A program made the translations under genes and the position numbers. Below, piece after piece: positions 19,322 through 29,392 of a stretch of DNA of 62,218 bases. The stretch spans positions 1-62,218 of the forward strand of contig PBYL01000129.1 of assembly GCA_002729595.1 (NCBI GenBank). The letters are read 5' to 3'. Under the pieces are notes generated by a model. It made no database searches. It saw only the letters and a program-made list of their open reading frames with translations, and had not been told where the DNA came from. Position 1 is the stretch's first letter, and every line of letters begins with the position of its first letter. This stretch comes from Thalassovita sp. (GTDB lineage Bacteria > Bacteroidota > Bacteroidia > Cytophagales > Flammeovirgaceae).

Positions 19322-20526
19322 AGTATATAGTAATAACAAGTTTACAATCATGGTATATTGATGTAGGCAGTAATTGTAAGGATATTGCATTAGAATTATC
19401 TAAAAAGAACAGGGTAATTTTTGTAAACAGAGCATATGATAGAATAACGAATATAAGAATTCTTTTAAATAAATTAGATAAAAAGGCAGGAAGAGGTAGC
19501 CTTGAACAAATTAATCCAAATCTCTGGGTTTATACTCCAAAAGTAATTTTTGAATCGGTGAATTGGATTAATAATTCTACATTATATGATTTTATTGGAA
19601 ATGTAAAAGGTAAAAAATGGTCTGATGAAGTACTAAGAGTGACAAAGAAATTAGGTTTTGATGATCCAACTTTCATCATTGATAATGATTTTTTAAGAGG
19701 TCCTTTTTACGCAAAATATTTTAAATGTAAATCTCTGATTTATTATTTAAGAGATAACCTGCTTTCTCAGCCTTATTTTTATAAGCATGGAAAAAGGTTA
19801 GAAAAAAGACTAATGAAATCTGCAGATTTTGTGTTTGCCAATTCAACATATTTATGTGAATATGCAAAAAAAGATAACCCAGAATCCTACTATATCGGTC
19901 AGGGCTTTGATAAAACATATTTTAGTAATATAGAAAAATCGGAAGGTTTATTGAGTGGGATATCAAAACCTATAATAGGTTATGTAGGAAACCTTACTTC
20001 AATTAGAATTGATGTGGCATTGTTGGAGTACCTAGCATCCAACAATAAAGAATGGAACTTTGTTTTCGTAGGGCCTGAAGATGAGGTATTTAAGAAAAGT
20101 GATTTGCATAGTTTGAGTAATGTGTTTTTTATAGGTAAAGTTACTCCCGACAAGGTTCCTTTTTATATTAAAGAATTTAGCGTTTGCATAAACCCACAGT
20201 TATTAAATGAAATGACTATTGGAAATTATCCAAGGAAAATAGATGAATATCTTTCTGTGGGAGAACCGGTAGTTGCTCTTAAGACTCCTGGTATGGAGCC
20301 TTTTGCTGAACATGTTTATTTAGCTGAAAATTTCACTGATTTTGCAGTTATGATAAAAAAAGCGCTTGAAGAAAATAGTACAGAACTGGCTGAGAAGAGA
20401 CGAAAATTTGCAGAAGAGCATACCTGGGAAAATTCAGTAAATAAGATATTTCAGACGTTAGGTAAAAATAAAAAAGAACTAATGCCGTCTGATTTTGTCT
20501 ATACAAAAAATACGGTAGAAAATTGA
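19318..20526 (+). CDS. GT-B glycosyltransferase, group 1-like
   Basis: A 402-residue protein with GYVGNLTSIRIDVALLEYLA and a C-terminal PRKIDEYLSVGEPVVALKTPG block, the donor-binding half of a GT4-like enzyme. The N-terminal half lacks a strong motif and is divergent (ALELSKKNRVIFVNRAYDR resembles the TuaH/WsaE-like group). It is coupled to the flippase gene by ATGA. It most likely adds a sugar to the repeat unit in the cytosol. Confidence 0.85.
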   Translation: MKYIVITSLQSWYIDVGSNCKDIALELSKKNRVIFVNRAYDRITNIRILLNKLDKKAGRGSLEQINPNLWVYTPKVIFESVNWINNSTLYDFIGNVKGKKWSDEVLRVTKKLGFDDPTFIIDNDFLRGPFYAKYFKCKSLIYYLRDNLLSQPYFYKHGKRLEKRLMKSADFVFANSTYLCEYAKKDNPESYYIGQGFDKTYFSNIEKSEGLLSGISKPIIGYVGNLTSIRIDVALLEYLASNNKEWNFVFVGPEDEVFKKSDLHSLSNVFFIGKVTPDKVPFYIKEFSVCINPQLLNEMTIGNYPRKIDEYLSVGEPVVALKTPGMEPFAEHVYLAENFTDFAVMIKKALEENSTELAEKRRKFAEEHTWENSVNKIFQTLGKNKKELMPSDFVYTKNTVEN

Positions 20527-20609
20527 TTAGAGTGAATTGAGGTGATTTAATAGGTTAATTTACAACCAGATGAATATAAAAATATTTTAACTTCTATAAG
20601 TTAAGCAGA

Positions 20610-21677
20610 ATGAAAACAGAAATAAAACAAAATAACAGATTTGGCTGGATAGATTATGCAAGAGGAATTGCTATAATTTTAGTGGTGTATAAACATGCTG
20701 TAGTTGGATTTATTTCATCAGATATTCCAATAAGTGATTTATTTTTTGATTTTCAGGAAATGGTCTATAACCTGAGAATGCCTTTATTTTTTATGCTTTC
20801 AGGAGTTTTTATAGAAAAAAGTCTTAGAAGAAGAGGGGTAAAAGAATTCGTCAGGTATAAAATTAATACTATTATTTATCCCTTTTTAATTTGGGGGGGT
20901 ATACAGATATCTATTCAGGTAATAGCATCAGAATATACAAATAGTCAAAAGTCATTTTTAGATATGATTTATTTGTTATATTATCCAAGATTGATTGATC
21001 CTTTTTGGTTTCTATACACACTTTTTTTTATTGTTATAATCTATGCATTATTAGAAACCTATTTTAAGATAAAGAAGAGGTATTTGTTTCTTTTGAATTT
21101 AGCCTTTTATTTTTCGTCATTTTATATAAAAACTGATATTTTGTGTATCAATGATATTTTGTTTTATTCAATTTTTCTAACTGTTGGGATTTTATTTTCC
21201 AAATATCTCTTGGGTAAAAAGTATCACCAGCATTTCACGTCAGCTAAATTATTTTTAATATTAGGTGTTGTTGTTTTTGTTGGACAATGGTATTGGTATA
21301 CTAATTACAAGGGTTTGGTTTGGTTTACAGATTTATCGGGTATAGATAGAATTTTATTTTTACCCATATCTATCTTAGGATCTACCTTTTTACTACAATT
21401 ATCTTTTATATTAGATAAGTATGATTTATTAACAATACTTCGTTTCATTGGTAGTCATTCTCTCTATATATATGTTATGCATTTAATTGTAACGGGGGCT
21501 ACAAGAGCGGTGCTCCTAAAATTATTAGGAGGTGAGGCTATTTCCTTATCAATGATTTTAGTAATTATTAGTGGAATTTTAATGCCAATATTGATTTATA
21601 AAATTACAGAAAGATTGAAAATGGATTTTTTATATCAACCTCCCAAAATCAGTTTTTTAAAACAAAGTTTGCAATAG
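20610..21677 (+). CDS. Acyltransferase-3 family membrane protein, second copy type
   Basis: A 355-residue membrane protein with the family opening FGWIDYARGIAIILVVYKHA (Asp, Arg and the catalytic-type His near residue 28) followed by LRMPLFFMLSGVFIEKSLRR. It has about ten membrane segments and is shorter and more divergent than the gene at 13550, so it probably acylates another position or partner. It stands between a glycosyltransferase and the polymerase gene. Confidence 0.87.
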   Translation: MKTEIKQNNRFGWIDYARGIAIILVVYKHAVVGFISSDIPISDLFFDFQEMVYNLRMPLFFMLSGVFIEKSLRRRGVKEFVRYKINTIIYPFLIWGGIQISIQVIASEYTNSQKSFLDMIYLLYYPRLIDPFWFLYTLFFIVIIYALLETYFKIKKRYLFLLNLAFYFSSFYIKTDILCINDILFYSIFLTVGILFSKYLLGKKYHQHFTSAKLFLILGVVVFVGQWYWYTNYKGLVWFTDLSGIDRILFLPISILGSTFLLQLSFILDKYDLLTILRFIGSHSLYIYVMHLIVTGATRAVLLKLLGGEAISLSMILVIISGILMPILIYKITERLKMDFLYQPPKISFLKQSLQ

Positions 21678-21732
21678 TGTATTCTGCAAAGTAATATATA
21701 ACTAAAAAAATCAAATAGTTTGTGAACATATA

Positions 21733-21837
21733 ATGGGGAATAATAAATTTACAGATGATAGAATTTTAGAAATAACAGTAACAGTATTTTCTGCAATGGT
21801 TATTATATTTTTATTTTTAAAAATCTTATTCTTCTAA
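21733..21837 (+). CDS. Possible 34-residue membrane peptide
   Basis: This is a short open frame from ATG to TAA in the spacer between the acyltransferase and the Wzy-like gene. The product has a polar start (GNNKFTDDRILE) and one hydrophobic helix (about residues 13-33, rich in V, I, F and L). I recognise no family. Its position, exact fit in the gap and clean amphipathic-to-hydrophobic layout suggest a real small protein, perhaps an accessory of the neighbouring polymerase, but chance is possible in AT-rich DNA. Confidence 0.3.
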   Translation: MGNNKFTDDRILEITVTVFSAMVIIFLFLKILFF

Positions 21838-21858
21838 TTATATATTTAATATCTCTTT

Positions 21859-23352
21859 ATGAGAGCAGGATTAGTGAAAAATTTTAAGAATTGGGTTTTC
21901 AAAGAGGTGTTGATCAAAAAACTAAACTCACCTTTTGGATTTATAATTCTATTTGTCTCATCTTTATTAATAACAATATTTCTAACTAAAGTTAAATCTC
22001 TTTTCCTATTTATACCTCTTGCTGGATTTTTAGGGTCTTTTATTGTAGTACTTACTTTTTTGGATAGCTTTTTTGCTGTATCCTTAGCAATTGTATTATC
22101 GATAATAATGAATCCTATTCAAAAAATGTTACTTCAATCATTGCCTTTTGGTTCTGTTGTAGATATAGTAATCATGATTAATTTTTTTGGGTGTTTAAGT
22201 AAACAGCTTAGAGAAAGAAAATGGAATTCTAAAACTTTAAGTCATCCTATAGCTTTTATGCAACTGATATTTTTTGTGTTTGTTGGTTTGCAATTTTTTA
22301 ATGTAAACATGCATTCATATGAAGGGTATATAGGAATTGTAAGAAGAATGCCAGTTTTTCTTGCATTATACTTTATTGCTATCTATAATTTAGATAGTAG
22401 ATTTTTTCTAAAAAAAATAACTATTCTATTTATTATTGTTTCAGTTTCAACAGCATTGTATGCTTTTTATCAAGAGTTCGTAGGTCTTGCAGATTTTGAA
22501 ATGAGATATTTAAACTCAAATGAAAAAATATTGCAACTAATTTTTATAGAAGGAAGATTTAGAAAATTTTCACTATTCAATGATCCTACTTCTTTTGGTA
22601 TTTTTATGGCTATTTCTGGTTTATATTTTCTGATATTATCAATTGGGCCATTAAAAACATCAATAAAAATAGGTTTATTTATTTGTTCAATAATAATGTT
22701 TGGGGCTATGGCATTTTCTGGTACAAGAACAGCGTACGCAATTGTACCAGCAGGAATAGTTATGTATGTTTTAATGACCATTACCCATTTCCGAACATTA
22801 ATTATTAGTTTAATCTTTATATTCTTTATGGTTTTTATACTATATGGACCTATTTATGGGAATAAAACTATCAATAGAATAAGATCAACAGTTAGTTTCT
22901 CTGAAGATGCATCACTAAATGTTCGAGATGTAAATAGAGCTTTTATTCAACCCTATATTTATGATCATCCTTTTGGGGGTGGATTAGCAACAAGTGGAGT
23001 ACCTGGGAAAATATATAATCCCAACCACTATTTAGCAGGATTTCCTCCAGATAGTGCGTATCTACAATCTGCTTTAGAATTTGGATGGATTGGATTGCTT
23101 TTGGTAATGGTTACAGCATATATAAATCTTAGAACAGCAATAAAAGGTTATTATCGATCAATTGATCCTTTTATTAAAACTTATTATCTGGGATTTACTA
23201 CAATTTTATTTGCTATTACCTTAGCTCAATATGCTCAATATGCACTGTCTTTTACGAATCGATTGTTTTATATAATATTGTTAGCATGTATAGTTAAAAC
23301 ATCTGAATTTGATAAAAAAACTGATAATGCAAAAAATGATTCAACCATCTAA
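21859..23352 (+). CDS. O-antigen polymerase/ligase-like protein (Wzy type)
   Basis: A 497-residue polytopic protein with about 11 membrane segments. The O-antigen ligase family pattern is seen in FSGTRTAYAIVPAGI and in a large periplasmic loop (about 340-400: HPFGGGLATSG, then GFPPDSAYLQSALEFGWIGL). Wzy enzymes polymerise flipped repeat units; WaaL and PglL relatives attach glycan to lipid A core or protein. Next to a Wzx-type and a Wzc-type gene, polymerase is favoured, but ligase cannot be excluded. The stop lies within the beginning of the next gene. Confidence 0.85.
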   Translation: MRAGLVKNFKNWVFKEVLIKKLNSPFGFIILFVSSLLITIFLTKVKSLFLFIPLAGFLGSFIVVLTFLDSFFAVSLAIVLSIIMNPIQKMLLQSLPFGSVVDIVIMINFFGCLSKQLRERKWNSKTLSHPIAFMQLIFFVFVGLQFFNVNMHSYEGYIGIVRRMPVFLALYFIAIYNLDSRFFLKKITILFIIVSVSTALYAFYQEFVGLADFEMRYLNSNEKILQLIFIEGRFRKFSLFNDPTSFGIFMAISGLYFLILSIGPLKTSIKIGLFICSIIMFGAMAFSGTRTAYAIVPAGIVMYVLMTITHFRTLIISLIFIFFMVFILYGPIYGNKTINRIRSTVSFSEDASLNVRDVNRAFIQPYIYDHPFGGGLATSGVPGKIYNPNHYLAGFPPDSAYLQSALEFGWIGLLLVMVTAYINLRTAIKGYYRSIDPFIKTYYLGFTTILFAITLAQYAQYALSFTNRLFYIILLACIVKTSEFDKKTDNAKNDSTI

Positions 23353-24547
23353 ATTAGAGGCATATTTTAAATTATATTATATATGGTTTTTTGTTTTTAT
23401 ATTTTTAATATTTCATATACCAGCAGTTCTAAATAATCAAGATAATGTAAATGCATATTTGTTATTTACTCAGGCAATAATTAATGGTCAACTTAATCTT
23501 CCACCCATAGAGGGATATCACTTTCTTGATCTTATCCATTTTGAAGACAAGTATTATTTACCTTATCCTCCATTTCCTAGTATATTTTTACTTCCTTCTG
23601 CAGTTGTATTTGGAGTGGAAAATACTAATCCGGTTTTAATTTGTGTCCTATTAACCTGTTTTAATTTTTTTATTTTCCGTAGCCTTCTTCGAAGAATGCA
23701 AATTGATAGTATATATCATTTATGGATGATATTAGCATTTTTTTTAGGTACAGGTTATTGGTATGTCCTTATTACCTCACATCATGTTTATGGTTTTGCA
23801 CATATATCATGCATTACTATGATATTATTAGGAATGCATGAATTATTTGGAAAAAAGAGGGGATGGATTATAGGGCTATGTTTAGGTACTGCTTTCCTTT
23901 CGAGGCAGATGAGTGTATTCACAGGTTTTTTGTTTTTGTATTTACTAATAGAAGATGAATTAAAAAAAGACAAGAAAAACTTCCTAAATATTAGTGGTTT
24001 TTTGCTAACAGCTTTTGCATGTTTGGGATTATATTTTTGGTATAACTATGCAAGATTTGGAGATTTCATGGAAACAGGCTATAAGTATATCGCTTATATT
24101 GGCCCTATGAAAGAGAGAGTAGATGCCTTTGGAGTATTTAATATAAAATATTTCTTTTTTAATCTGTATACAATGTTTATTAAAGGACACAATATAATTT
24201 TTGAGGGAAATACTTTATTAGAAATTAAAGGAATAGATTTATTCGGCACTTCTATTTTAAATGCAAGTCCATTTGTTCTATTTGCATTTAGGACCAATTT
24301 GAAAAAGGGATTTCTAATATCTGCAGTTGTTTCTATTTTAGCTATCCTCACAGGCTTATTGCTTTATCATAACAATGGATATCATCAGGTAAATACCAAT
24401 CGTTTTGCACTTGATTTTATGCCCATTCTCTTTCTATTAATTATTAATAGTTTAAAAAATATTCCATTTTGGTTGGTTCGGTCTACTATTCTTTATGCAG
24501 TAGGTCTAAATATTTTTAGTTTTGTCATCCATATGCTTTATCAATAA
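23327..24547 (+). CDS. GT-C-like multispanning glycosyltransferase candidate
   Basis: A 406-residue protein with about ten hydrophobic helices. Starts at 23327 or 23336 (both ATG) overlap the polymerase gene by 26 or 17 bases; a TTG at 23309 is less likely. The first extracytoplasmic loop is long and aromatic (LNLPPIEGYHFLDLIHFEDK, then YYLPYPPFPS), which resembles GT-C enzymes of the mannosyl/arabinosyl type that use polyprenyl-phosphate sugars outside the inner membrane. I do not recognise the exact family. The DPA donor genes on this plasmid make a polyprenyl-phosphoryl-arabinose donor an attractive inference. Confidence 0.6.
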   Translation: MQKMIQPSKLEAYFKLYYIWFFVFIFLIFHIPAVLNNQDNVNAYLLFTQAIINGQLNLPPIEGYHFLDLIHFEDKYYLPYPPFPSIFLLPSAVVFGVENTNPVLICVLLTCFNFFIFRSLLRRMQIDSIYHLWMILAFFLGTGYWYVLITSHHVYGFAHISCITMILLGMHELFGKKRGWIIGLCLGTAFLSRQMSVFTGFLFLYLLIEDELKKDKKNFLNISGFLLTAFACLGLYFWYNYARFGDFMETGYKYIAYIGPMKERVDAFGVFNIKYFFFNLYTMFIKGHNIIFEGNTLLEIKGIDLFGTSILNASPFVLFAFRTNLKKGFLISAVVSILAILTGLLLYHNNGYHQVNTNRFALDFMPILFLLIINSLKNIPFWLVRSTILYAVGLNIFSFVIHMLYQ

Positions 24548-24549
24548 AA

Positions 24550-26166
24550 ATGTTCCAGTCTAATCATTTTATTAAATTTCTCAATATTGAAGTAATATTG
24601 ATAATTATATTTTCAGCATTACCAATGTTTTTTCCTGATATGCCTTATCGGGTAAATATTTATCTTTCGTGGGAAGGAGCATATCGTCTTTTTGATGGGC
24701 AAATGCCTTACAAAGATTTTGGCTTACCAATGGGAATTATCTATTGGGTAATTCCAGCGGTGTTTTTCAAAATATTCGGACCTTACCTTATTACTCTTGT
24801 AAAGGCACAGGTTTTTATAAATATTATAGTTGGATTGGCATTTAGAGAAATTATTAAATGCTTCAGTTTAAAATTTGGAGAACGCATTCTTTCAATTATT
24901 GTATTTGGCGTTTCCTATATCATGTTTAATTACTGGCCATGGTATAACCATTCGGTAATTGTATATGAAATAATATCACTGGCTTTTATCTCAAAATTTG
25001 CTTTTTCTGAAAAGAATAAACACAAGATATTGAATCTGTTAGCTAGTTCAGTATTTATGTTTATATCCTTTTTTACAAAACAAGACGGAGGTGGAATGGG
25101 ATTTATGATTGGTTTAACCATTATAACCTATATTTCTATAATGGATAGGAAATACCTGTATGTGATTACCTATTTAGCTACCTTCTTTAGTTTACTTACT
25201 ATTACAATTATAGCTTTTCATAATTATGATTTTGGTTACTGGTTTAATTATGGACAACCACCACATTACTCAAGGGTATCCATAGCCGATATTTTAGAAG
25301 ACTTCTTGGGAGAATCATTTTTCGAGAAGTTTTATCTAGGTATAATGGTACTAATATTATTAACTGAAATACAGGATTTTAAAGAGTTTATCACTAATAA
25401 AGAAAAATTTATTTTTGCGTTTCTTTCTTTTTCTATATTAGGAGAGGCATTGGTGTATCAGGTAACCAGTTATGTGCCGGCAAATGGACATATATTTTTC
25501 CATAGTTTTGCCTTTGCTTATATTATACATTTCTTTAGCGAAAAACTACAGGTAAACCATACCAAAAATTTAGTGGTCTATAGTTTTTGTTTACTTATTT
25601 GGTGGAGTTCGCCACATTGGAGGCTTATCGAACCTTTTTATGCGAAGATATCTCCTTTTAAGAAAAAAGAAAACGAAAAAATTGTGTCTAAAAATTCTTA
25701 TATAAAAGATAATGATGGTTCATCTGGTGACAATAAGCCCTGGGTTTCGGTGTCAGAGTGGGAAGCTTTTAAGGGTATAAAGATGCCAGAAGAGACCAAA
25801 CAAGGTATAAAGTTTATTTTAGATAATGATATAGTTAAATCGAAAGGAAAAGATTTACGGATGTTGAATATGTCAGAGTTAACACCTCTTGCTCATACTA
25901 TAGGTTATGAGTTTCCCAGAGATAGTCGACAACCATTATGGTATCATCAAGGAGTTGGGTTATTTGATAGAGAAATTGATTATCTATGTAATGAAATAAA
26001 AAATGGGACATATGATATTGTTCTATTTGAAGAAATACCAGAACTCAATAACTTTTATCCACCTAAAGTTCAAGAATGTCTTAAAGAAAATTATAAATTA
26101 GTAAAAGAATTTGAGGCACCAAGAAGGAATGAAAAAGGGATTATAGAAGTATATTTAAAGAAATAA
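24550..26166 (+). CDS. GT-C-like membrane protein with C-terminal soluble domain
   Basis: A 538-residue protein. Residues 1-355 carry about ten membrane segments and a first-loop motif (WEGAYRLFDGQMPYKDFGLP) like that of GT-C glycosyltransferases, where an acidic residue in this loop is catalytic. Residues about 370-538 are soluble and end with a hydrophobic/charged strand pattern (YDIVLFEEIPEL, then ENYKLVKEFEAP) that often follows GT-C membrane regions. It begins two bases after the previous gene, so the two are probably co-translated and act in one step. The donor is unknown; a lipid-linked pentose is inferred from the DPA genes downstream. Confidence 0.6.
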   Translation: MFQSNHFIKFLNIEVILIIIFSALPMFFPDMPYRVNIYLSWEGAYRLFDGQMPYKDFGLPMGIIYWVIPAVFFKIFGPYLITLVKAQVFINIIVGLAFREIIKCFSLKFGERILSIIVFGVSYIMFNYWPWYNHSVIVYEIISLAFISKFAFSEKNKHKILNLLASSVFMFISFFTKQDGGGMGFMIGLTIITYISIMDRKYLYVITYLATFFSLLTITIIAFHNYDFGYWFNYGQPPHYSRVSIADILEDFLGESFFEKFYLGIMVLILLTEIQDFKEFITNKEKFIFAFLSFSILGEALVYQVTSYVPANGHIFFHSFAFAYIIHFFSEKLQVNHTKNLVVYSFCLLIWWSSPHWRLIEPFYAKISPFKKKENEKIVSKNSYIKDNDGSSGDNKPWVSVSEWEAFKGIKMPEETKQGIKFILDNDIVKSKGKDLRMLNMSELTPLAHTIGYEFPRDSRQPLWYHQGVGLFDREIDYLCNEIKNGTYDIVLFEEIPELNNFYPPKVQECLKENYKLVKEFEAPRRNEKGIIEVYLKK

Positions 26167-26248
26167 TTTTGATATTGTTAACATACTAATTACAGGTTTT
26201 AAGACTAATTGTTTTAATTTAGTTAATCAATAGTAAGTACATTTATAC

Positions 26249-28435
26249 ATGAATATTTTTTATGTTTTAAAGCTAATTTATAAGAGAAAGTTTTTATGGA
26301 TAGTTATTCCTGTATTAACATCTATAGTTGCATTTTTATTTACTGCAAATACTGAAAAAACTTATAAATCAACAGCTCAAATTTCAACTGGATATACTAT
26401 TACAGATCAAGTTAAAATTAATGATGAAGGATTTAATGTTTATGAAATAAATGTGAAATTTGATAATTTAATAGAGACCATCAACTCACCTATGGTCTAT
26501 GCTTTATTATCATACAAATTAATATTACATGATTTAAGAGCACAACAACCGTTTCGAACTTTAAATAAAAAAAAAGAAATGGATCAGAATTCATTTCTTT
26601 TTAACGATTTAACTGCATTAGAGCAACTTCTTCAAGTTAAACTCCAATATATGGAGATGTTAAGTCTTTTTTCAGAAGAAGATAAAATGCTATTAGAGCT
26701 TTTAAAAGCTTATGGTTATGATAGTCAATCTTTACAAAAAACCATATCAATCTCTAGAGTAAGATATACAGATTATGTTTCAATTAACTCAATTTCGGAG
26801 AATCCTGAACTTTCAGCTTACTTAGTCAATACATTATGTGAGCAGTTTATGAGATATTATAATTCTTTAAAAACCCAAAGAAGCTCAGAGTCTGTAAAAA
26901 CCTTTAATAGCCTTGTAGATCAAAAAAAAGGGGAGCTAGAAGAAAAATCTAGAGCTCTAAGTGCTTTTAAAGCATCTAGTCAAGTTTTTGATATAAACTT
27001 AGAAAGTTCAAGCAATATTGAACGAATTAATGAAATAGAAATATCATTAGAAGAAGAAAAAAGGAAGTTGAGAGAGTTATTATACTCATTAAGTTCAATA
27101 AAAAAACGTCTAAATGCAATTAATAGTGGTGGTAGTATTTTAGAAAATTCTACTAACACAGAAATAGTATCTTTAAGAAATAGAATTACAGATTTAAATG
27201 AAACGTATATATTAGGTGGATCTCAGAATGTAACATTAAGAGATTCGATTAAAAATTTAAGAAACGAGCTTCAAGTAATTATTACGAAAGCAGGTAGTAA
27301 TAGTAATATAAATGGAACTTCAAGTGAATCATTAAATCAAAAAAAAGAAGAACTTGAGGGACAAGTCGCTATGACTAAAGAAAATATTATTGAAATTGAA
27401 AATAACTTAAGAGTACTAAAAGGGACTTTTGGGACTTATGCATCTAAAGAAGCTCGAATTGCTGCTTTAGAAAGAGAAGTACAATTGGCTAGTGAAGAAT
27501 ATTTGAATGCTCAAAATAAGTATAATGAAGCATTAGATGTACAAATAGCGACGACGAGTACAATTAAACAAGTTTTATATGGTCAACCAGCTCTTGAAGC
27601 AGAGCCATCTAAACGTATATTAGTCATTGGTTTATCTTATGCAACAAGTTTTGTATTATGTATTCTTGCAATAGTATTTTTAGGATTTATTGATACTTCT
27701 ATTAAAACACCTTCATATTTTACAACAAATGTTCCTATTAGGTTAATTACTGTTGTAAACCATATTAAATTAAAGAAGAATCAAGGTTTAAACTACATAT
27801 TCACAAAAACATCGGATAAGAAAATTAATAATGATGTTAGTGTTTTCATTGAATCCATTCGCAAATTACGATATGAAATAGAAGCATCTAATCGAAAGGT
27901 AATTATGGTTGTGAGTAACAACAGTGGAGAAGGTAAAAGCACTTTAATACAAGCTTTATCTTACTTATTTAGTAGAAGTAAAAAAACGATACTTTTGATA
28001 GATACAAATTTCCAAAATAACTATTTAACTAGAACATTTTATGCAAATCCAATTCTAGAAAAATTAATTGGTCAAAACCAAATTGGAAATTTAAAAAACA
28101 ACATAAGTAAAACACATATTACAGGTGTAGATATTTTAGGATGTAAGGGAGGAAACTATTCTCCTTCTGAAGTATTTCCAGGAGATAGTTTGAAAAATGC
28201 AATTAGCTCTTTAACAAACAAGTATGATTATATAATTTTAGAAGCAGCAGCAATTAATGAATTTTCAGCTGCTAAAGAATTGATAAAGTCCGTGGATGGG
28301 CTTATATCCATTTTCTCAGCTAAAACTAGTATCGGTCAAAATGATAAAGAAACAATAAACTTTTTGTCTAACTTAGATCATAAAATGATTGGTGCTGTAC
28401 TCAATGATGTAGAGAAAGAAAATATGGAATTTTAG
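26249..28435 (+). CDS. Wzc-like co-polymerase with a degenerate BY-kinase domain
   Basis: A 728-residue protein. A Wzz-type chain-length domain spans two membrane segments (about 15-32 and 458-480) with a long coiled-coil periplasmic part (about 215-430). The cytoplasmic C-terminus (about 530-728) resembles a bacterial tyrosine kinase: Walker A is SGEGKST (559-565). The Walker A' region reads LLIDTNFQNN (582-591), where BY-kinases have DxDxR, and Walker B reads YIILEAAAI where an Asp-containing block is expected. There is no Tyr-rich tail. I infer that it can bind nucleotide but may not be an active kinase. It should regulate chain length with the Wzy-like protein. Confidence 0.88.
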   Translation: MNIFYVLKLIYKRKFLWIVIPVLTSIVAFLFTANTEKTYKSTAQISTGYTITDQVKINDEGFNVYEINVKFDNLIETINSPMVYALLSYKLILHDLRAQQPFRTLNKKKEMDQNSFLFNDLTALEQLLQVKLQYMEMLSLFSEEDKMLLELLKAYGYDSQSLQKTISISRVRYTDYVSINSISENPELSAYLVNTLCEQFMRYYNSLKTQRSSESVKTFNSLVDQKKGELEEKSRALSAFKASSQVFDINLESSSNIERINEIEISLEEEKRKLRELLYSLSSIKKRLNAINSGGSILENSTNTEIVSLRNRITDLNETYILGGSQNVTLRDSIKNLRNELQVIITKAGSNSNINGTSSESLNQKKEELEGQVAMTKENIIEIENNLRVLKGTFGTYASKEARIAALEREVQLASEEYLNAQNKYNEALDVQIATTSTIKQVLYGQPALEAEPSKRILVIGLSYATSFVLCILAIVFLGFIDTSIKTPSYFTTNVPIRLITVVNHIKLKKNQGLNYIFTKTSDKKINNDVSVFIESIRKLRYEIEASNRKVIMVVSNNSGEGKSTLIQALSYLFSRSKKTILLIDTNFQNNYLTRTFYANPILEKLIGQNQIGNLKNNISKTHITGVDILGCKGGNYSPSEVFPGDSLKNAISSLTNKYDYIILEAAAINEFSAAKELIKSVDGLISIFSAKTSIGQNDKETINFLSNLDHKMIGAVLNDVEKENMEF

Positions 28436-28504
28436 ATAATTGTTTTATAGTATAATATTTTTTAGCCAAAAAATAATTGAGTTAATAATCTTAAAAGAAG
28501 TTTA

Positions 28505-29392
28505 GTGGAAACAATTAAATTGTTACGTCCAAAACAATGGATAAAAAATTCTTTTTTATTTATTCCTTTGTTTTTTGCAGGTGAGATTTCAAATTTTCAT
28601 AAAATATTTAATGTTTTTGGAGGATTTTTAGCATTTAGTCTTATAGCAAGTAGTGTATATATTCTTAATGATTATAGAGATATAGAAGCTGATAAGAAAC
28701 ATCCAACAAAATGTAAGCGACCTTTAGCTGCAGGAACTGTTTCAAAGAAAAATGCAATTATAATATTTCTATTATGTCTAACAATAGGATTTAGCCTTGC
28801 TTATGGTCTAAGATTAAAATTTTTCTTTGTTCTATTGTTATATTTTACTTTAAATATTGGATACTCTTTTGGATTAAAAAATATATCTATTCTAGATGTT
28901 ATTATTGTTGCTATTGGATTTGTCTTACGTGTTAAAAGTGGGGGAGTACTAGGGTATATCTCTATATCAGAATGGCTTAATTTGATGGTTTTTCTTTTAT
29001 CACTAATAATGGCTATTGCCAAAAGAAGAGATGATGTTTTACTTAAAATTAATTCAGGAACTGAAATGAGAAAAGTTGTAAAAGGGTATAATTTAGAGTT
29101 TATGAATGTTGCCCTTGCCATGCTTTCTGCTATAACAATTATGAGTTATTTACTTTATTCTCTTTCTGGTGAAATAATTAAACAATGGTCTACACATAGA
29201 TTATACTACACTTGTTTATTTGTAATAGCAGGAATTCTAAGATATTTACAAATTACTTTTGTGGAGAATCGAACTGGATCTCCAACAGGTATTTTATATA
29301 AAGATAAGTTTATACAAGCAAGTATTTTTTTATGGATATTAAGCTTTTATTTTCTAATCTACTATCCTGAAGTTAAAATATTTGGTGAATGA
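28505..29392 (+). CDS. UbiA-family decaprenyl-phosphate phosphoribosyltransferase
   Basis: A 295-residue, about nine-segment membrane protein read from a GTG at 28505. The opening LLRPKQWIKNSFLFIPLFFA and the Asp-rich motif NDYRDIEADKKHPTKCKRPL (N55, D56, D59, D63) match the Rv3806c group rather than ubiquinone enzymes. These enzymes move phosphoribose from PRPP to decaprenyl phosphate, the committed step to decaprenylphosphoryl-arabinose. It overlaps the DprE1-like gene by four bases (ATGA), and the DprE2-like gene follows. The order UbiA-DprE1-DprE2 strongly supports the assignment; the polyprenyl length in this host is unknown. Confidence 0.9.
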   Translation: METIKLLRPKQWIKNSFLFIPLFFAGEISNFHKIFNVFGGFLAFSLIASSVYILNDYRDIEADKKHPTKCKRPLAAGTVSKKNAIIIFLLCLTIGFSLAYGLRLKFFFVLLLYFTLNIGYSFGLKNISILDVIIVAIGFVLRVKSGGVLGYISISEWLNLMVFLLSLIMAIAKRRDDVLLKINSGTEMRKVVKGYNLEFMNVALAMLSAITIMSYLLYSLSGEIIKQWSTHRLYYTCLFVIAGILRYLQITFVENRTGSPTGILYKDKFIQASIFLWILSFYFLIYYPEVKIFGE

